Below are positions 14,572 to 23,144 of a stretch of 24,133 nt of DNA, one piece after another. Origin of the DNA: Bacillota bacterium (lineage in GTDB: Bacteria > Bacillota_I > Bacilli_A > RFN20 > CAG-826); assembly GCA_023422095.1 (NCBI GenBank), contig JAEZSD010000011.1:1-24133 (forward strand). Direction: 5' to 3'. Both the position numbers and the translations under genes were made by a program. Position 1 is the stretch's first letter. Each line of letters starts with the position of its first letter. Under the pieces are notes generated by a model. That model did not search any database. It was not told the origin of the DNA and was given only the letters and a program-made list of their open reading frames with translations.

Positions 14572-16170
14572 ATGTATCCTAAAAATCGAATCACTCTACT
14601 TCTCTTGACTCTTGTTATGACGGGGTCTCTTTGCGCTTGCAACGGCGGTGGAGGGGCAGATCAATATGACTCCGAAGGAAATTTAAAGATTTCCATGCGA
14701 AATGTCTATTTTGACTCTTGGAGTGGTGGAGATACTTATCTTCGCGATCTGGAAAAGAAATTCGAAGTGGCTATTTCTCCTTCCTCTTATTCCTATGACC
14801 AATGGACCCAACTCGTCACATCTGACATCAATGGCAACAATCTTACTGATGTTTTCCATTTCAATGTCACACAATTTAACTTTGCTAATACTTATATGAA
14901 ATGGATTAAGAAAAACATCATCAAACCTTTACCTGATGATCTTTCAAATTGGCCGAATGTTAAATCTCTTATCGATAATTCTTCCTATATCGACCAAATG
15001 AAAATTGATGGCAAGCTTTACGGCATTCCGATTTCTAGAAATAAAGATAAAACAGACTTAGAATTTGCTTCTTATACTTATGTATATCGCCGGGATTGGG
15101 CAAAAGAATGGGGTGTTTACCAAGAAAATGACGAATATACTTGGGAACAATTCACCAATCTTTTAAATGTCTTCAATGCGAGATTATATGCATCCAGTAG
15201 AGGCAGCAAGTTTGCTTTAGTTGATGTTGAATGGGGTTTCCCTTCTATCACCAATTTTTACAAAACTTCCCCTCATTGTTTTGCATATAAAGATGGTGAA
15301 TACATCTCTTCGTTTGGCAGTGATGAATATATCACCGGTCTTGAACTTTCTAAGAGTTATGTTTCCAATAACATCTACGGTTATCCGCAATACACAATTA
15401 CTCCTGAAGGTGGCGCAAGAAAGAGCTACTGCTCTAATAACGCCGGTGTGCTTTATGAGAATATCTCATTAAGTAATCTTCAAGCAATTCGCACTTCGTT
15501 AAAGACTGCGAATGGCAATAATGCAAACTTCCCTATAGATGACGCAAGCGCCATCATGAAGGTCAAAGGTCCTGATAATATGTATGCCCTTGAAGGAGCA
15601 ATGAACTGGTTTTCTATGACTCTCTTCAATAGTGATATCTCTGATAACAAACTCAATAAGATTCTCGATCTTTATGATTATCTTCTTTCCGAAGAAGGCA
15701 CAAAATTAGCAGTTTACGGCAAGAAAAATTATGACTACATCGAAGATGATGAAGGGAACATTTCTCTCACCGAAGATGGTTGGCCAGTTGGAAGTGATGG
15801 CAAATATGTTAAGAAAGTCAACGGGGCGAAATATCTACGTTACTGTGTTACCTTAGGTAATGATTATTCCGCCTATGATCCATTAACTGATTCACAAGCC
15901 TACAATATTTTTAATGCTTGGCAAGATGACATGAGCGAAGCTTCAGAAAATAATGAATTAAGAATTTTCAAAGAAGAAGCTGAAGTTATGTGGCTCTCTT
16001 CACCTTTAAAAGATCGCTATGAAGCCAATCTTTTAAGCGAAGCGACAGCGAGTGCAATTCAATATATCTACAATAAAATTAGCAGCACGACATACCTTAA
16101 TAATGTCACTGGTGGTGAATGGGTATCGGTTCTAGAAGAAATTAACGAAACTTTGGGGACGAATTTATGA
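14572..16170 (+). CDS. Sugar ABC transporter solute-binding lipoprotein (LplA-like)
   Basis: The 532-aa protein has a signal peptide with lipobox LCAC (Cys23) and a Gly-rich linker, so it is membrane-anchored on the outside. The mature part has the features of large family 1 oligosaccharide-binding proteins: an early YDQWTQLVTSDINGN segment, then DVFHFNVTQFNF, then GKLYGIPISRNKDK, and a YVYRRDWAKEWGV block typical of LplA-type proteins. The roughly 500-residue size is usual for partners of LplB/YtcP permeases, which lie immediately upstream. It is preceded by AGGAGG. Its stop overlaps the start of the glycoside hydrolase gene by ATGA, tying capture to depolymerisation. Ligand unknown; beta-manno-oligosaccharides are the contextual guess. 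Confidence 0.92.
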   Translation: MYPKNRITLLLLTLVMTGSLCACNGGGGADQYDSEGNLKISMRNVYFDSWSGGDTYLRDLEKKFEVAISPSSYSYDQWTQLVTSDINGNNLTDVFHFNVTQFNFANTYMKWIKKNIIKPLPDDLSNWPNVKSLIDNSSYIDQMKIDGKLYGIPISRNKDKTDLEFASYTYVYRRDWAKEWGVYQENDEYTWEQFTNLLNVFNARLYASSRGSKFALVDVEWGFPSITNFYKTSPHCFAYKDGEYISSFGSDEYITGLELSKSYVSNNIYGYPQYTITPEGGARKSYCSNNAGVLYENISLSNLQAIRTSLKTANGNNANFPIDDASAIMKVKGPDNMYALEGAMNWFSMTLFNSDISDNKLNKILDLYDYLLSEEGTKLAVYGKKNYDYIEDDEGNISLTEDGWPVGSDGKYVKKVNGAKYLRYCVTLGNDYSAYDPLTDSQAYNIFNAWQDDMSEASENNELRIFKEEAEVMWLSSPLKDRYEANLLSEATASAIQYIYNKISSTTYLNNVTGGEWVSVLEEINETLGTNL

Positions 16171-17687
16171 AAAGATCAAAATTATCTCTTTGTTTATTAC
16201 CCTTAATCTCTATTATGGCTTTATCTAGTTGTGGAGGTCAAATAAGCGATCCAACCACCGTTGCTTTTAAAAAAGAAAACCTCATTCAATCATCCTTCGG
16301 AGGGCTAGGCGTGGAATGGGGTGTCTATGAAGACACCGATAAACTCGACGACCGTTCTCGTGAAAGAATTTTTAACAATATCCAAAGGCTAAACCCTAGC
16401 CGTATTCGCTGCATGATCAACTACGATTGGTTTGTTACCAATTTCAATGATCGTGGCGATGACGATAAAACAAACGACACTTGGGATTATGACCTAACCA
16501 ATAAAATGGCAGCTAATCTCGATGAGATATTATCGTATTGTCAAAGTCATAACATCGAAGTTGCCTTTGGTGCATGGAATGTCGTGGGCTCTTTAGTTGA
16601 TGATGAATGGAATATGATGGATGAATGTACATCCGATATTCGCTGGGCCAAAATATCTACTTTTATCCTTGATTATTTAGTGAACAAAAAAGGTTATACA
16701 TGCATTCGCTGGTTCGTGAATGGCAATGAACCAAATTATCTTGGAATTAAAGGTCTTTCAAAGAATTGGAACAACACTTTCGCCAAGTGGGCTAAAGGTG
16801 TCGATAATGTTCGTAAAGCTTTTGACAATGTTGGCTTAAATAATATCCAAATTGTTGGCGGTGACACCACCGGATTAGCTGGAACCAAAGAATACTGGAC
16901 CTCAATCGCAAAGCAATGCGCTGACCAGGTGGGAGATTACGGGGCTCACTTATATCTTTCAAATTTCTATATCGATGAAGGCATTGTTCTTGAAGAAATA
17001 CAAAACTTGAATAAAGAAATACATGCTCTTGATCGTGGATATGGCAGCGAAAGACCAGTGAATATTTGGGAATGCGGTCTACTTGATGGTAAGGATTCTG
17101 AAACTGATTCCAACCTTTTGATTAAGACTGTTACTTATGGAATCCGTATGGCGGATTTCACTCTTCAAAGCGTTCTTGGAGGTGTAAATGGCGTCACTTA
17201 TTGGTCATTTGATGACGCGATGAACTTCATTTATACCACTAATCCTGCCACTCCAAAAAGATGGGGAATGTTCTCCTCTTTAACTAGTGATCAACCTTAT
17301 GATCAAGAAGTGAGACCATGGTTCCATTCTTCTTGTTTATTAACAAATTTATTATCACCTCAATCTAAAGTCTATGCTTCAGATATTGAAGATGAAGAAA
17401 TGAAATCCATTTTCCGCTCAATTGGAGTAGTAAATAAAGCAAACAATTCGGGTGGTTTTGTCGCGATTAATCGTGGGAGCGATGATATTACAAAATCATA
17501 TTATCTTGAACAAGAAATCAATGGTTCTGGAAAACTATATATTTATACGTTTGGCGAAGGACAAATTAGACTCAACGATCAAGGTTTTGTTAAACCGAAT
17601 TATGTGATTGATGGCTCCTTAAACAAAAAGACGGAAATTAAAATACCAGCCAATAGCATGGTGATAGTTTCAAGTGAGGAATTATGA
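16167..17687 (+). CDS. Surface glycoside hydrolase lipoprotein, clan GH-A-like
   Basis: The 506-aa lipoprotein has the lipobox LSSC (Cys22). The mature part opens with SSFGGLGVEWGVYEDTDKL, reminiscent of GH30/GH39-type barrels, followed by RIRCMINYDWF on an early strand. FVNGNEPNY carries Glu188 as the probable acid/base after strand 4. VNIWECGLLDG gives Glu302 as a probable nucleophile after strand 7. The two lie 114 residues apart, as usual in clan GH-A. GVTYWSFDD fits the eighth strand. The last 90 or so residues form a beta domain, ending in IKIPANSMVIVSSEE, like the C-terminal sandwich of GH30/GH39/GH51 enzymes. I cannot name the family. Its place after the transporter and before the CBM lipoprotein suggests it cuts the captured polysaccharide at the surface, perhaps a mannanase or xylanase-like activity. 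Start and stop overlap both neighbours. Confidence 0.78.
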   Translation: MKRSKLSLCLLPLISIMALSSCGGQISDPTTVAFKKENLIQSSFGGLGVEWGVYEDTDKLDDRSRERIFNNIQRLNPSRIRCMINYDWFVTNFNDRGDDDKTNDTWDYDLTNKMAANLDEILSYCQSHNIEVAFGAWNVVGSLVDDEWNMMDECTSDIRWAKISTFILDYLVNKKGYTCIRWFVNGNEPNYLGIKGLSKNWNNTFAKWAKGVDNVRKAFDNVGLNNIQIVGGDTTGLAGTKEYWTSIAKQCADQVGDYGAHLYLSNFYIDEGIVLEEIQNLNKEIHALDRGYGSERPVNIWECGLLDGKDSETDSNLLIKTVTYGIRMADFTLQSVLGGVNGVTYWSFDDAMNFIYTTNPATPKRWGMFSSLTSDQPYDQEVRPWFHSSCLLTNLLSPQSKVYASDIEDEEMKSIFRSIGVVNKANNSGGFVAINRGSDDITKSYYLEQEINGSGKLYIYTFGEGQIRLNDQGFVKPNYVIDGSLNKKTEIKIPANSMVIVSSEEL

Positions 17688-20332
17688 TGAAAAAGTTTAG
17701 TATTCTTTTACTTCCTCTACTCGCATTAGTGCTCTCTTCTTGCGGCGGAGAAAATCCTGTTATTGAATCAAATACTTTTGAGCCAACCACTAGTAGTGGG
17801 ACTCTTGGTTCATTTTCACTTTTGGCTCCTTATCATGATGAACTGATAGATGTGGTTCCCACCTTTACATGGGAAAGTTCGGAAAATGCCGAGTATTACA
17901 CTCTTGAGATTGCTTCAACTTTAACTTTTATTAATAACGATCCAAGTGTTGTTTATTATAAACAAGACTACATCACATCACCCTATTTCACCATCAATGC
18001 TTCCCTCACAAAAAGGGATATGGATTACTATTGGCGAGTAAAAGCTCGTTCTGGGGGAAAGACTAAAGAATGCGATGAAGTTTTCACTTTCCACCTCTCT
18101 AGCATCGATTATGAATCAGTAGATTTTTCTTTAGGAAGAGAATCTGATTGGTCAATTCACTCTCAAGGAACACAATGTGACTTGGAGATTGATAAAACCA
18201 ACTTCTTTAACAACAATGAAGACTCTTTAGTAATCAACTTCGTTAAAGAAAACAATATTGGTTGGGTTGTTGTAACAAAAACCGTTGAACTCGATACTTA
18301 TGGAACAGACGCTATGTTTTTACGCTTCTTTTATTCGGGCGATGATGCGACGGCTTCCTTAAGACTCATCGACACCAATGGTGGTTTCTGGAGACATAAG
18401 ATTCAACTGGCCAATAACTGCAAACAAATCGTGTTACTACCATTTGATGAATTTACTCACGACACTGCCGGCGTGACCTATGGTAGCGAGAATTTCGACC
18501 ATTATCATATTAAATATATGGAAATTGTCTTTGATCGCTCTTGGGGCGATGGTGCTTGCTTAGTTAGCGAGATTAAAGCAGTTAAGAAAAGCAACTATGC
18601 TTCCTATTACATTGATGACCTTAATTTCAATGATTACCCGACCGAAAAATGGTCATTTGAGAATGGCTATAACTTTGGTTATGACATCGGTCCTGATGGT
18701 AAATCTTATACCATCCATTACGATGCTTTTCCTAACGAACTAAACACTTTGGGAATGAATAAGAAAGGCTATGCCTTCACGCGAATTCCAACCGAAAGAT
18801 TCTTCAGCGAAGGAGACACCATTAAGTTTGATGTAAAATATAGTGGCTCTTCATCGGGAAATTTCAATATTCGGATTAAGGAAGAAGATAGTGATCTATG
18901 GTACTACGCTCAACCTTTATCATCCATTTCTAGTTCTCAATTCACAACCATCTATATTCCTTTTAAAGCTTTTGTGGCCAATGCCTTGAATGGTAACGGC
19001 AAAAGAGAAATGTCTTATATCTCTGCTTTACAGTTTGGGGTCACCTCAATGTACGGAACAGGTACTATCACATACACGAATTTTTCCATTGTCTATAAAG
19101 ATGAAGAAGAAGGTATTGATACGTCTACTCGAATTATCAATGCTGATGGACTAATCGAAAATTTTGAAAACTATACCACCCCTGCTATGCCGTTTTATCA
19201 ATGGCAAATGTCAATTGAGAACAAAGATGAATTTGTTGGTCTCGACAAATTAAAGAAACTCGGAACCGGTAACACTCAATGTGGAGTTTTAACTTATAAA
19301 TCTGATATGACTCCCGCCACTTACTATCTTCCTGTTCAAGTCGAAAAAGAAGATGCCAACGCTATCTCTGTATGGCTTAAAGACGGCTCGGTCTTAAGTG
19401 ATAATGCATCTTTGACTTATCTCAAATCAGTCGGAGCTCATTGCCAAGTCGCGATTCGTTTAGTGACTGGCGAAATATATGTCTACGACATCGAACAATT
19501 GTCTAAGACTTGGACAGAATACACGATTCCGTATGATGCATTTACTCCAACTGCTGAAACTAACTTTGGTAACCCAATTCAAAATGGAAATATCACCCAT
19601 GTCGGATTTGTGTTAAGTTACATCTATTACAATAGGTCAGGATCGCTTGTTCCGGTTTACACCATGAATAACCCTGTCTATATGGATAATTATCAAATGG
19701 TTAATGTCAGTTATTCGGAGCCTCAAATTGTAGAGAAAGAGAAAGCTATCAATGTCGATATAGATAATCCTTCTCAAGCGACATTTGATGACGCTGAGAA
19801 ATATGAAACTAATGAGGATGTCTTGGGCATTTGGGGTTATGGTAACTCCTTAGAAACTAATAACATTGAACTTGGTAATGATGTCTCAAGTGATGGTGGA
19901 AATCATTCATTAAAGATGAACTATCAAGGTTCTAATAGCGTCAGTTATCTCTTGCCGATTACCATGGATATGAATATCACCGATTCATTCTTGGCCAAAG
20001 GATTAACTCTCGATATCAAAGGTGACAATCAAGCCACCGTCTATGTCAATCTCTATCTCATGATTGGAAGTAGTACTTATCAAGTAAGAAAGAACCTTTC
20101 CAAAGTTGCTGATTCATGGAACCGTTACGAAATTGGCTTTGACAATTTTGTGGATTATACCGCACCTAATGGCTCGACAGTGACTGGTAGAAATGTCGTG
20201 TATTTAAACAAAGTTACCTTTGGCATTGTGAATTCCACGGGTAATGCTTCGGCAATTTATCTTGATAACTTACGTCTGAGTAATGGCTTTAATCGTTCAC
20301 ATTTACTAATTTCGCCATTGGAGGCAATTTAA
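17684..20332 (+). CDS. Large carbohydrate-binding lipoprotein with Fn3-like and four CBM11-like modules
   Basis: The 882-aa protein has the lipobox LSSC (Cys20). Residues about 45-138 look Fn3-like (PTFTWESSENAEYYTLEI, later YYWRVKARS). Four jelly-roll modules of about 150-190 residues follow: about 148-312, 322-470, 490-675 and 698-866. Each closes with an aromatic/aspartate strand, as in YIDDLNF, YMDNYQM and YLDNLRL. Each has a W/F-x-x-x-x-I-P-F type strand, for example SKTWTEYTIPYDAF at 607-620. No catalytic acid pair is visible. Two adjacent ATGs exist, 17684 and 17687. GAGGA is three bases from the first and six from the second, so the second may be the true start. It overlaps the hydrolase gene by four bases and sits two bases before the second GH130 gene. 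Likely a surface scaffold that holds polysaccharide for the hydrolase (inference). Confidence 0.72.
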   Translation: MMKKFSILLLPLLALVLSSCGGENPVIESNTFEPTTSSGTLGSFSLLAPYHDELIDVVPTFTWESSENAEYYTLEIASTLTFINNDPSVVYYKQDYITSPYFTINASLTKRDMDYYWRVKARSGGKTKECDEVFTFHLSSIDYESVDFSLGRESDWSIHSQGTQCDLEIDKTNFFNNNEDSLVINFVKENNIGWVVVTKTVELDTYGTDAMFLRFFYSGDDATASLRLIDTNGGFWRHKIQLANNCKQIVLLPFDEFTHDTAGVTYGSENFDHYHIKYMEIVFDRSWGDGACLVSEIKAVKKSNYASYYIDDLNFNDYPTEKWSFENGYNFGYDIGPDGKSYTIHYDAFPNELNTLGMNKKGYAFTRIPTERFFSEGDTIKFDVKYSGSSSGNFNIRIKEEDSDLWYYAQPLSSISSSQFTTIYIPFKAFVANALNGNGKREMSYISALQFGVTSMYGTGTITYTNFSIVYKDEEEGIDTSTRIINADGLIENFENYTTPAMPFYQWQMSIENKDEFVGLDKLKKLGTGNTQCGVLTYKSDMTPATYYLPVQVEKEDANAISVWLKDGSVLSDNASLTYLKSVGAHCQVAIRLVTGEIYVYDIEQLSKTWTEYTIPYDAFTPTAETNFGNPIQNGNITHVGFVLSYIYYNRSGSLVPVYTMNNPVYMDNYQMVNVSYSEPQIVEKEKAINVDIDNPSQATFDDAEKYETNEDVLGIWGYGNSLETNNIELGNDVSSDGGNHSLKMNYQGSNSVSYLLPITMDMNITDSFLAKGLTLDIKGDNQATVYVNLYLMIGSSTYQVRKNLSKVADSWNRYEIGFDNFVDYTAPNGSTVTGRNVVYLNKVTFGIVNSTGNASAIYLDNLRLSNGFNRSHLLISPLEAI

Positions 20333-20333
20333 T

Positions 20334-21359
20334 ATGAAAATTGAAAAAAATGCTCAAAACCCCATTCTTTCTCCTCTTTTAAAGAATGATTGGGAAGCTT
20401 TAGCGGTCCTTAATCCTGCTGTAATTTACAATGAAGAAGATAAACTTTTTCATATGTTTTATCGCGCAGCTGGGAATGATGAGACCCATTACATTTATCT
20501 CGGATATGCTACCTCCAAAGATGGTATTCATTTTGAAAGACAAAGTGATAGTCCAATCATCGAACCAGATAAGAATGGTGCTGATGGTGGTGGCGTGGAA
20601 GATCCTCGCATTGTTAAAATCGAAGATTATTACTATCTCACTTATGCCTCAAGAGTATTTGCTCCTGGCCAATACTGGAAAGAGGATAAGAAGTATTATG
20701 GTTTCCAACCTAAAGCTGGACCTATGGTTCTCAATTATAACAATACTGAGACCCATCTTGCGATTTCTAAAGATTTAAGAAATTGGAAGAAGTTGGGTCG
20801 CATCACTGACCCAAAAGATGATGACCGCGATGTTGTTATCTTTCCACGCGCAATTAATGGAAAGTTCTATCGCACTTCCAGACCGAGTGCTCGCTTTGGA
20901 AAAGGCTATCCTTGCACCACTCCCTCGATTTGGTTAACTGCTTCCGATGATCTTCTTTCTTGGAATGAGCCTCTTGAATTATTCTATGAAGGTCAAGAAG
21001 ACTGGGAATCCCTCAAAGTTGGCGCGTCTTGCCCACCTTTTGAAACAAGCGAGGGTTGGGTAATGATTTATCATGGAGTCTCAAAGAAAGACCACATCTA
21101 TCGTGTAGGAGCCTTCTTACTCGATAAGAATAATCCAATGAAGATACTTGCCAGGACCAAAAAACCATTTATGGAACCAGAATTCGATTATGAAACTGAA
21201 GGTTTCTATAATGGTTGTGTCTTCCCTACCGCAAACGTCATAAAAGATGGAATTGTTTACATTTACTATGGATGTGCTGATCGCTTTATTGGTTTAGCGA
21301 CCGTTAAGCTCTCCGAATTAATGGAAGAGCTTAAGAAGGAGGAGAACAAATGCGAATAA
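20334..21359 (+). CDS. Second GH130 beta-mannoside phosphorylase or related enzyme
   Basis: The 341-aa cytoplasmic protein has no signal peptide. The GH130 catalytic block is GGGVEDPRIVKI with Asp90. It is preceded by NPAVIYNEEDKLFHMFYRA and LGYATSKDGIHF, which are the first propeller blades. Later come VVIFPRAINGKFYRTSRPSAR, KVGASCPPFETSEGWVMIYHGV, RVGAFLLD, CVFPTANV and YYGCADRFIGLATVKL. It differs clearly from the GH130 at 11698, especially around the catalytic Asp (VEDPR against AYDPR) and in the insertion GYPCTTPSIW. The two probably act on different linkages, chain lengths or reducing-end sugars. GGAGG lies nine bases before the ATG. Product would be mannose-1-phosphate if it is a phosphorylase; some GH130 members are hydrolases, which sequence inspection cannot exclude. 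Confidence 0.85.
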   Translation: MKIEKNAQNPILSPLLKNDWEALAVLNPAVIYNEEDKLFHMFYRAAGNDETHYIYLGYATSKDGIHFERQSDSPIIEPDKNGADGGGVEDPRIVKIEDYYYLTYASRVFAPGQYWKEDKKYYGFQPKAGPMVLNYNNTETHLAISKDLRNWKKLGRITDPKDDDRDVVIFPRAINGKFYRTSRPSARFGKGYPCTTPSIWLTASDDLLSWNEPLELFYEGQEDWESLKVGASCPPFETSEGWVMIYHGVSKKDHIYRVGAFLLDKNNPMKILARTKKPFMEPEFDYETEGFYNGCVFPTANVIKDGIVYIYYGCADRFIGLATVKLSELMEELKKEENKCE

Positions 21360-22648
21360 AGAAATTGATTCCTATTTTCCTTTTTCCTATTCTTCTTTCT
21401 TCATGCAACTCTGGCGAACTCAATATCGCGGATGGAGATATCAAGGAGTGGGAAATGAAGACCATCGTTAATTTCATGACTAATTATAATAATCAAACGT
21501 ATTCTTACGATGATTTTGATGCGATTGCCAACAATCTCATCTACCAACAAATCGAACTTGAAGAAAGCGGAGAAATAACTCCTCCGGAAGTCAATCCAAC
21601 AAGGGAAGATTATTCCTTCGGTGGATGGTATAAAGAAAGCGCCTGTATTAATGCTTTTGATTTCGCTAATGAAATCGTTGAGAATAGCTTATTTCTCTAT
21701 GCTTCATGGGAAAAAACAGGAGAGAGCGTTTATCAAGAACCAGAATATGTTGTTCCTGATCATGTTGATGACACTTTGACCTCATTTATCAAGGTCAATG
21801 GCATCCTAAATGGCGAAGTTATCGATGGCGTTGCTTATCTACCCTATGGCAGCCTATTAAGGCTTCAAAATCACATTGAGGATGTTCGTTTTGCCATTAA
21901 TTATTCCCATCAAAGTGGGGTGACACTCAAGAGCGCCGTTGCTTCTATAGAAAATATGAACATTACCATTGTTGCTGAAAAAGATGGTAGTGAAGAAACA
22001 ACAATTATTACCGCTCAAGAGATTGTTACTGCTCATAGACTAACTAACGCTACATACGAAGCCAAAGCCACGGCATATGAGGTACAAGATGCGGAAGCGG
22101 AAAACTATCATGTTATGATGGCGGGTTCTTCCTCTATTGAATTCTGGACCGATTACGCTAATGCTATGGATCCAATTGTATGCTATAACCACGGCATTGG
22201 AGGCACGACAGTGAACGACTGGGTTAATCACCTCAATGAGAGACTAGTCTATCCTTACATGCCAAAGATTGTGACCTATTATGTCGGAATTAATGACCTC
22301 ATTAACTCTCACAACAATCCTGCCACAATTATCAATAATGTGCGCACCTTATTTACGACTACACACGAGCGATTACCAGATACTAAAATATTCTATGTTT
22401 TGCTCAATCGTCTTCCTGGATATTTCCTTTCTTATAGCGACAGCATTGACGACATCAATGAAGGAATCATTGCTTTAACTGAGGAATTACCATATGTCAC
22501 TATCATTGATGCTGGCAAAGTACTTTTGAAAGCCAATGGAGTGGCGAATGCAGCTTATTTTAGACTTGATTGTCTCCACTTATCCGCCTATGGATATATT
22601 CTTTGGGGCAAAGAGATCTTTAACGCGATCAAAACTTATCTAGGGTAA
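21350..22648 (+). CDS. SGNH/GDSL esterase lipoprotein with an InlB B-repeat-like domain
   Basis: The 432-aa protein has the lipobox LSSC (Cys19). Residues about 78-121 match a Listeria-Bacteroides (Flg_new/InlB B-repeat) module, with PTREDYSFGGWYK and later LFLYASW. A beta-rich linker precedes the C-terminal SGNH domain. Block I is MMAGSSSIEFW (nucleophile probably Ser261, replacing GDS by GSS). Block II is HGIGGTT. Block III is YYVGINDL (313-316). The catalytic pair is in RLDCLHLS (Asp407, His410). The catalytic set is therefore complete. Such domains are common in polysaccharide acetyl esterases. It overlaps the GH130 gene by 10 bp, with GGAGG just upstream. A surface deacetylase working beside the GH lipoprotein is the simplest reading; the target ester is unknown. 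Confidence 0.85.
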   Translation: MRIKKLIPIFLFPILLSSCNSGELNIADGDIKEWEMKTIVNFMTNYNNQTYSYDDFDAIANNLIYQQIELEESGEITPPEVNPTREDYSFGGWYKESACINAFDFANEIVENSLFLYASWEKTGESVYQEPEYVVPDHVDDTLTSFIKVNGILNGEVIDGVAYLPYGSLLRLQNHIEDVRFAINYSHQSGVTLKSAVASIENMNITIVAEKDGSEETTIITAQEIVTAHRLTNATYEAKATAYEVQDAEAENYHVMMAGSSSIEFWTDYANAMDPIVCYNHGIGGTTVNDWVNHLNERLVYPYMPKIVTYYVGINDLINSHNNPATIINNVRTLFTTTHERLPDTKIFYVLLNRLPGYFLSYSDSIDDINEGIIALTEELPYVTIIDAGKVLLKANGVANAAYFRLDCLHLSAYGYILWGKEIFNAIKTYLG

Positions 22649-22652
22649 ATTA

Positions 22653-23144
22653 ATGGTTTTAATTGATTATCAAAAAGAAATGGAAAACTATCAGAGAAAA
22701 AAATTTCGCTCGATAATCTTTTTATCTCTCATTTCGTTGTTAGTAGTGATAATCATTGCCTTGGGAATCATTTTCTCTCCTCCCCAATTCATTGGGATTT
22801 TGATTGGTCTTGTGATCTTATTTATTGTTTATTCGATAGGAACACTTCTGTTTTTAATTGGACCTTTTAAAGAAATTATCGTGAAATTAAAAATATTTCA
22901 AAATATATCCGCTTCTTCTATCTTTGAGGAAGTACTCGTATTAACTGGCATTGATAATGAGAAACATCATTCGTATCAAGGCTTAGTTTCTTTACAGATT
23001 AAATTCTTTTATTTTGATGAAGAAAAGAAAAACGAAAGAACTCTTTATGTCCTCCTTCCTAATGATTCAAAGTTGGAAAACGGCAAGCGTTATAAGATTC
23101 GTTCTTCCAATAATCTCATCCTTTCATACAAGGAGATTTTATGA
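22653..23144 (+). CDS. Two-helix membrane protein of unknown function
   Basis: I do not recognise this 163-aa protein. It has a short charged N-terminus (about 18 residues, with RKK before the membrane), two hydrophobic helices at about 19-41 and 45-69 separated by SPPQ, and a soluble C-terminal part of some 90 residues with likely beta strands (YQGLVSLQIKFFYFD, then ERTLYVLLPND). By the positive-inside rule both ends should be cytoplasmic. An AGGG site lies about eight bases before the ATG. It begins four bases after the SGNH lipoprotein gene and ends inside the start of the next membrane gene (ATGA overlap), so it belongs to the operon. A partner or accessory of the next two membrane proteins is plausible. 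Confidence 0.75.
   Translation: MVLIDYQKEMENYQRKKFRSIIFLSLISLLVVIIIALGIIFSPPQFIGILIGLVILFIVYSIGTLLFLIGPFKEIIVKLKIFQNISASSIFEEVLVLTGIDNEKHHSYQGLVSLQIKFFYFDEEKKNERTLYVLLPNDSKLENGKRYKIRSSNNLILSYKEIL

Noticed and set aside
21250..21270. GTTTAC words inside coding genes as further regulator sites
   Set aside because: Single copies, for example in the second GH130 gene, lack the partner at 20 bp and any -10 at the right distance, so they are probably coding coincidence.
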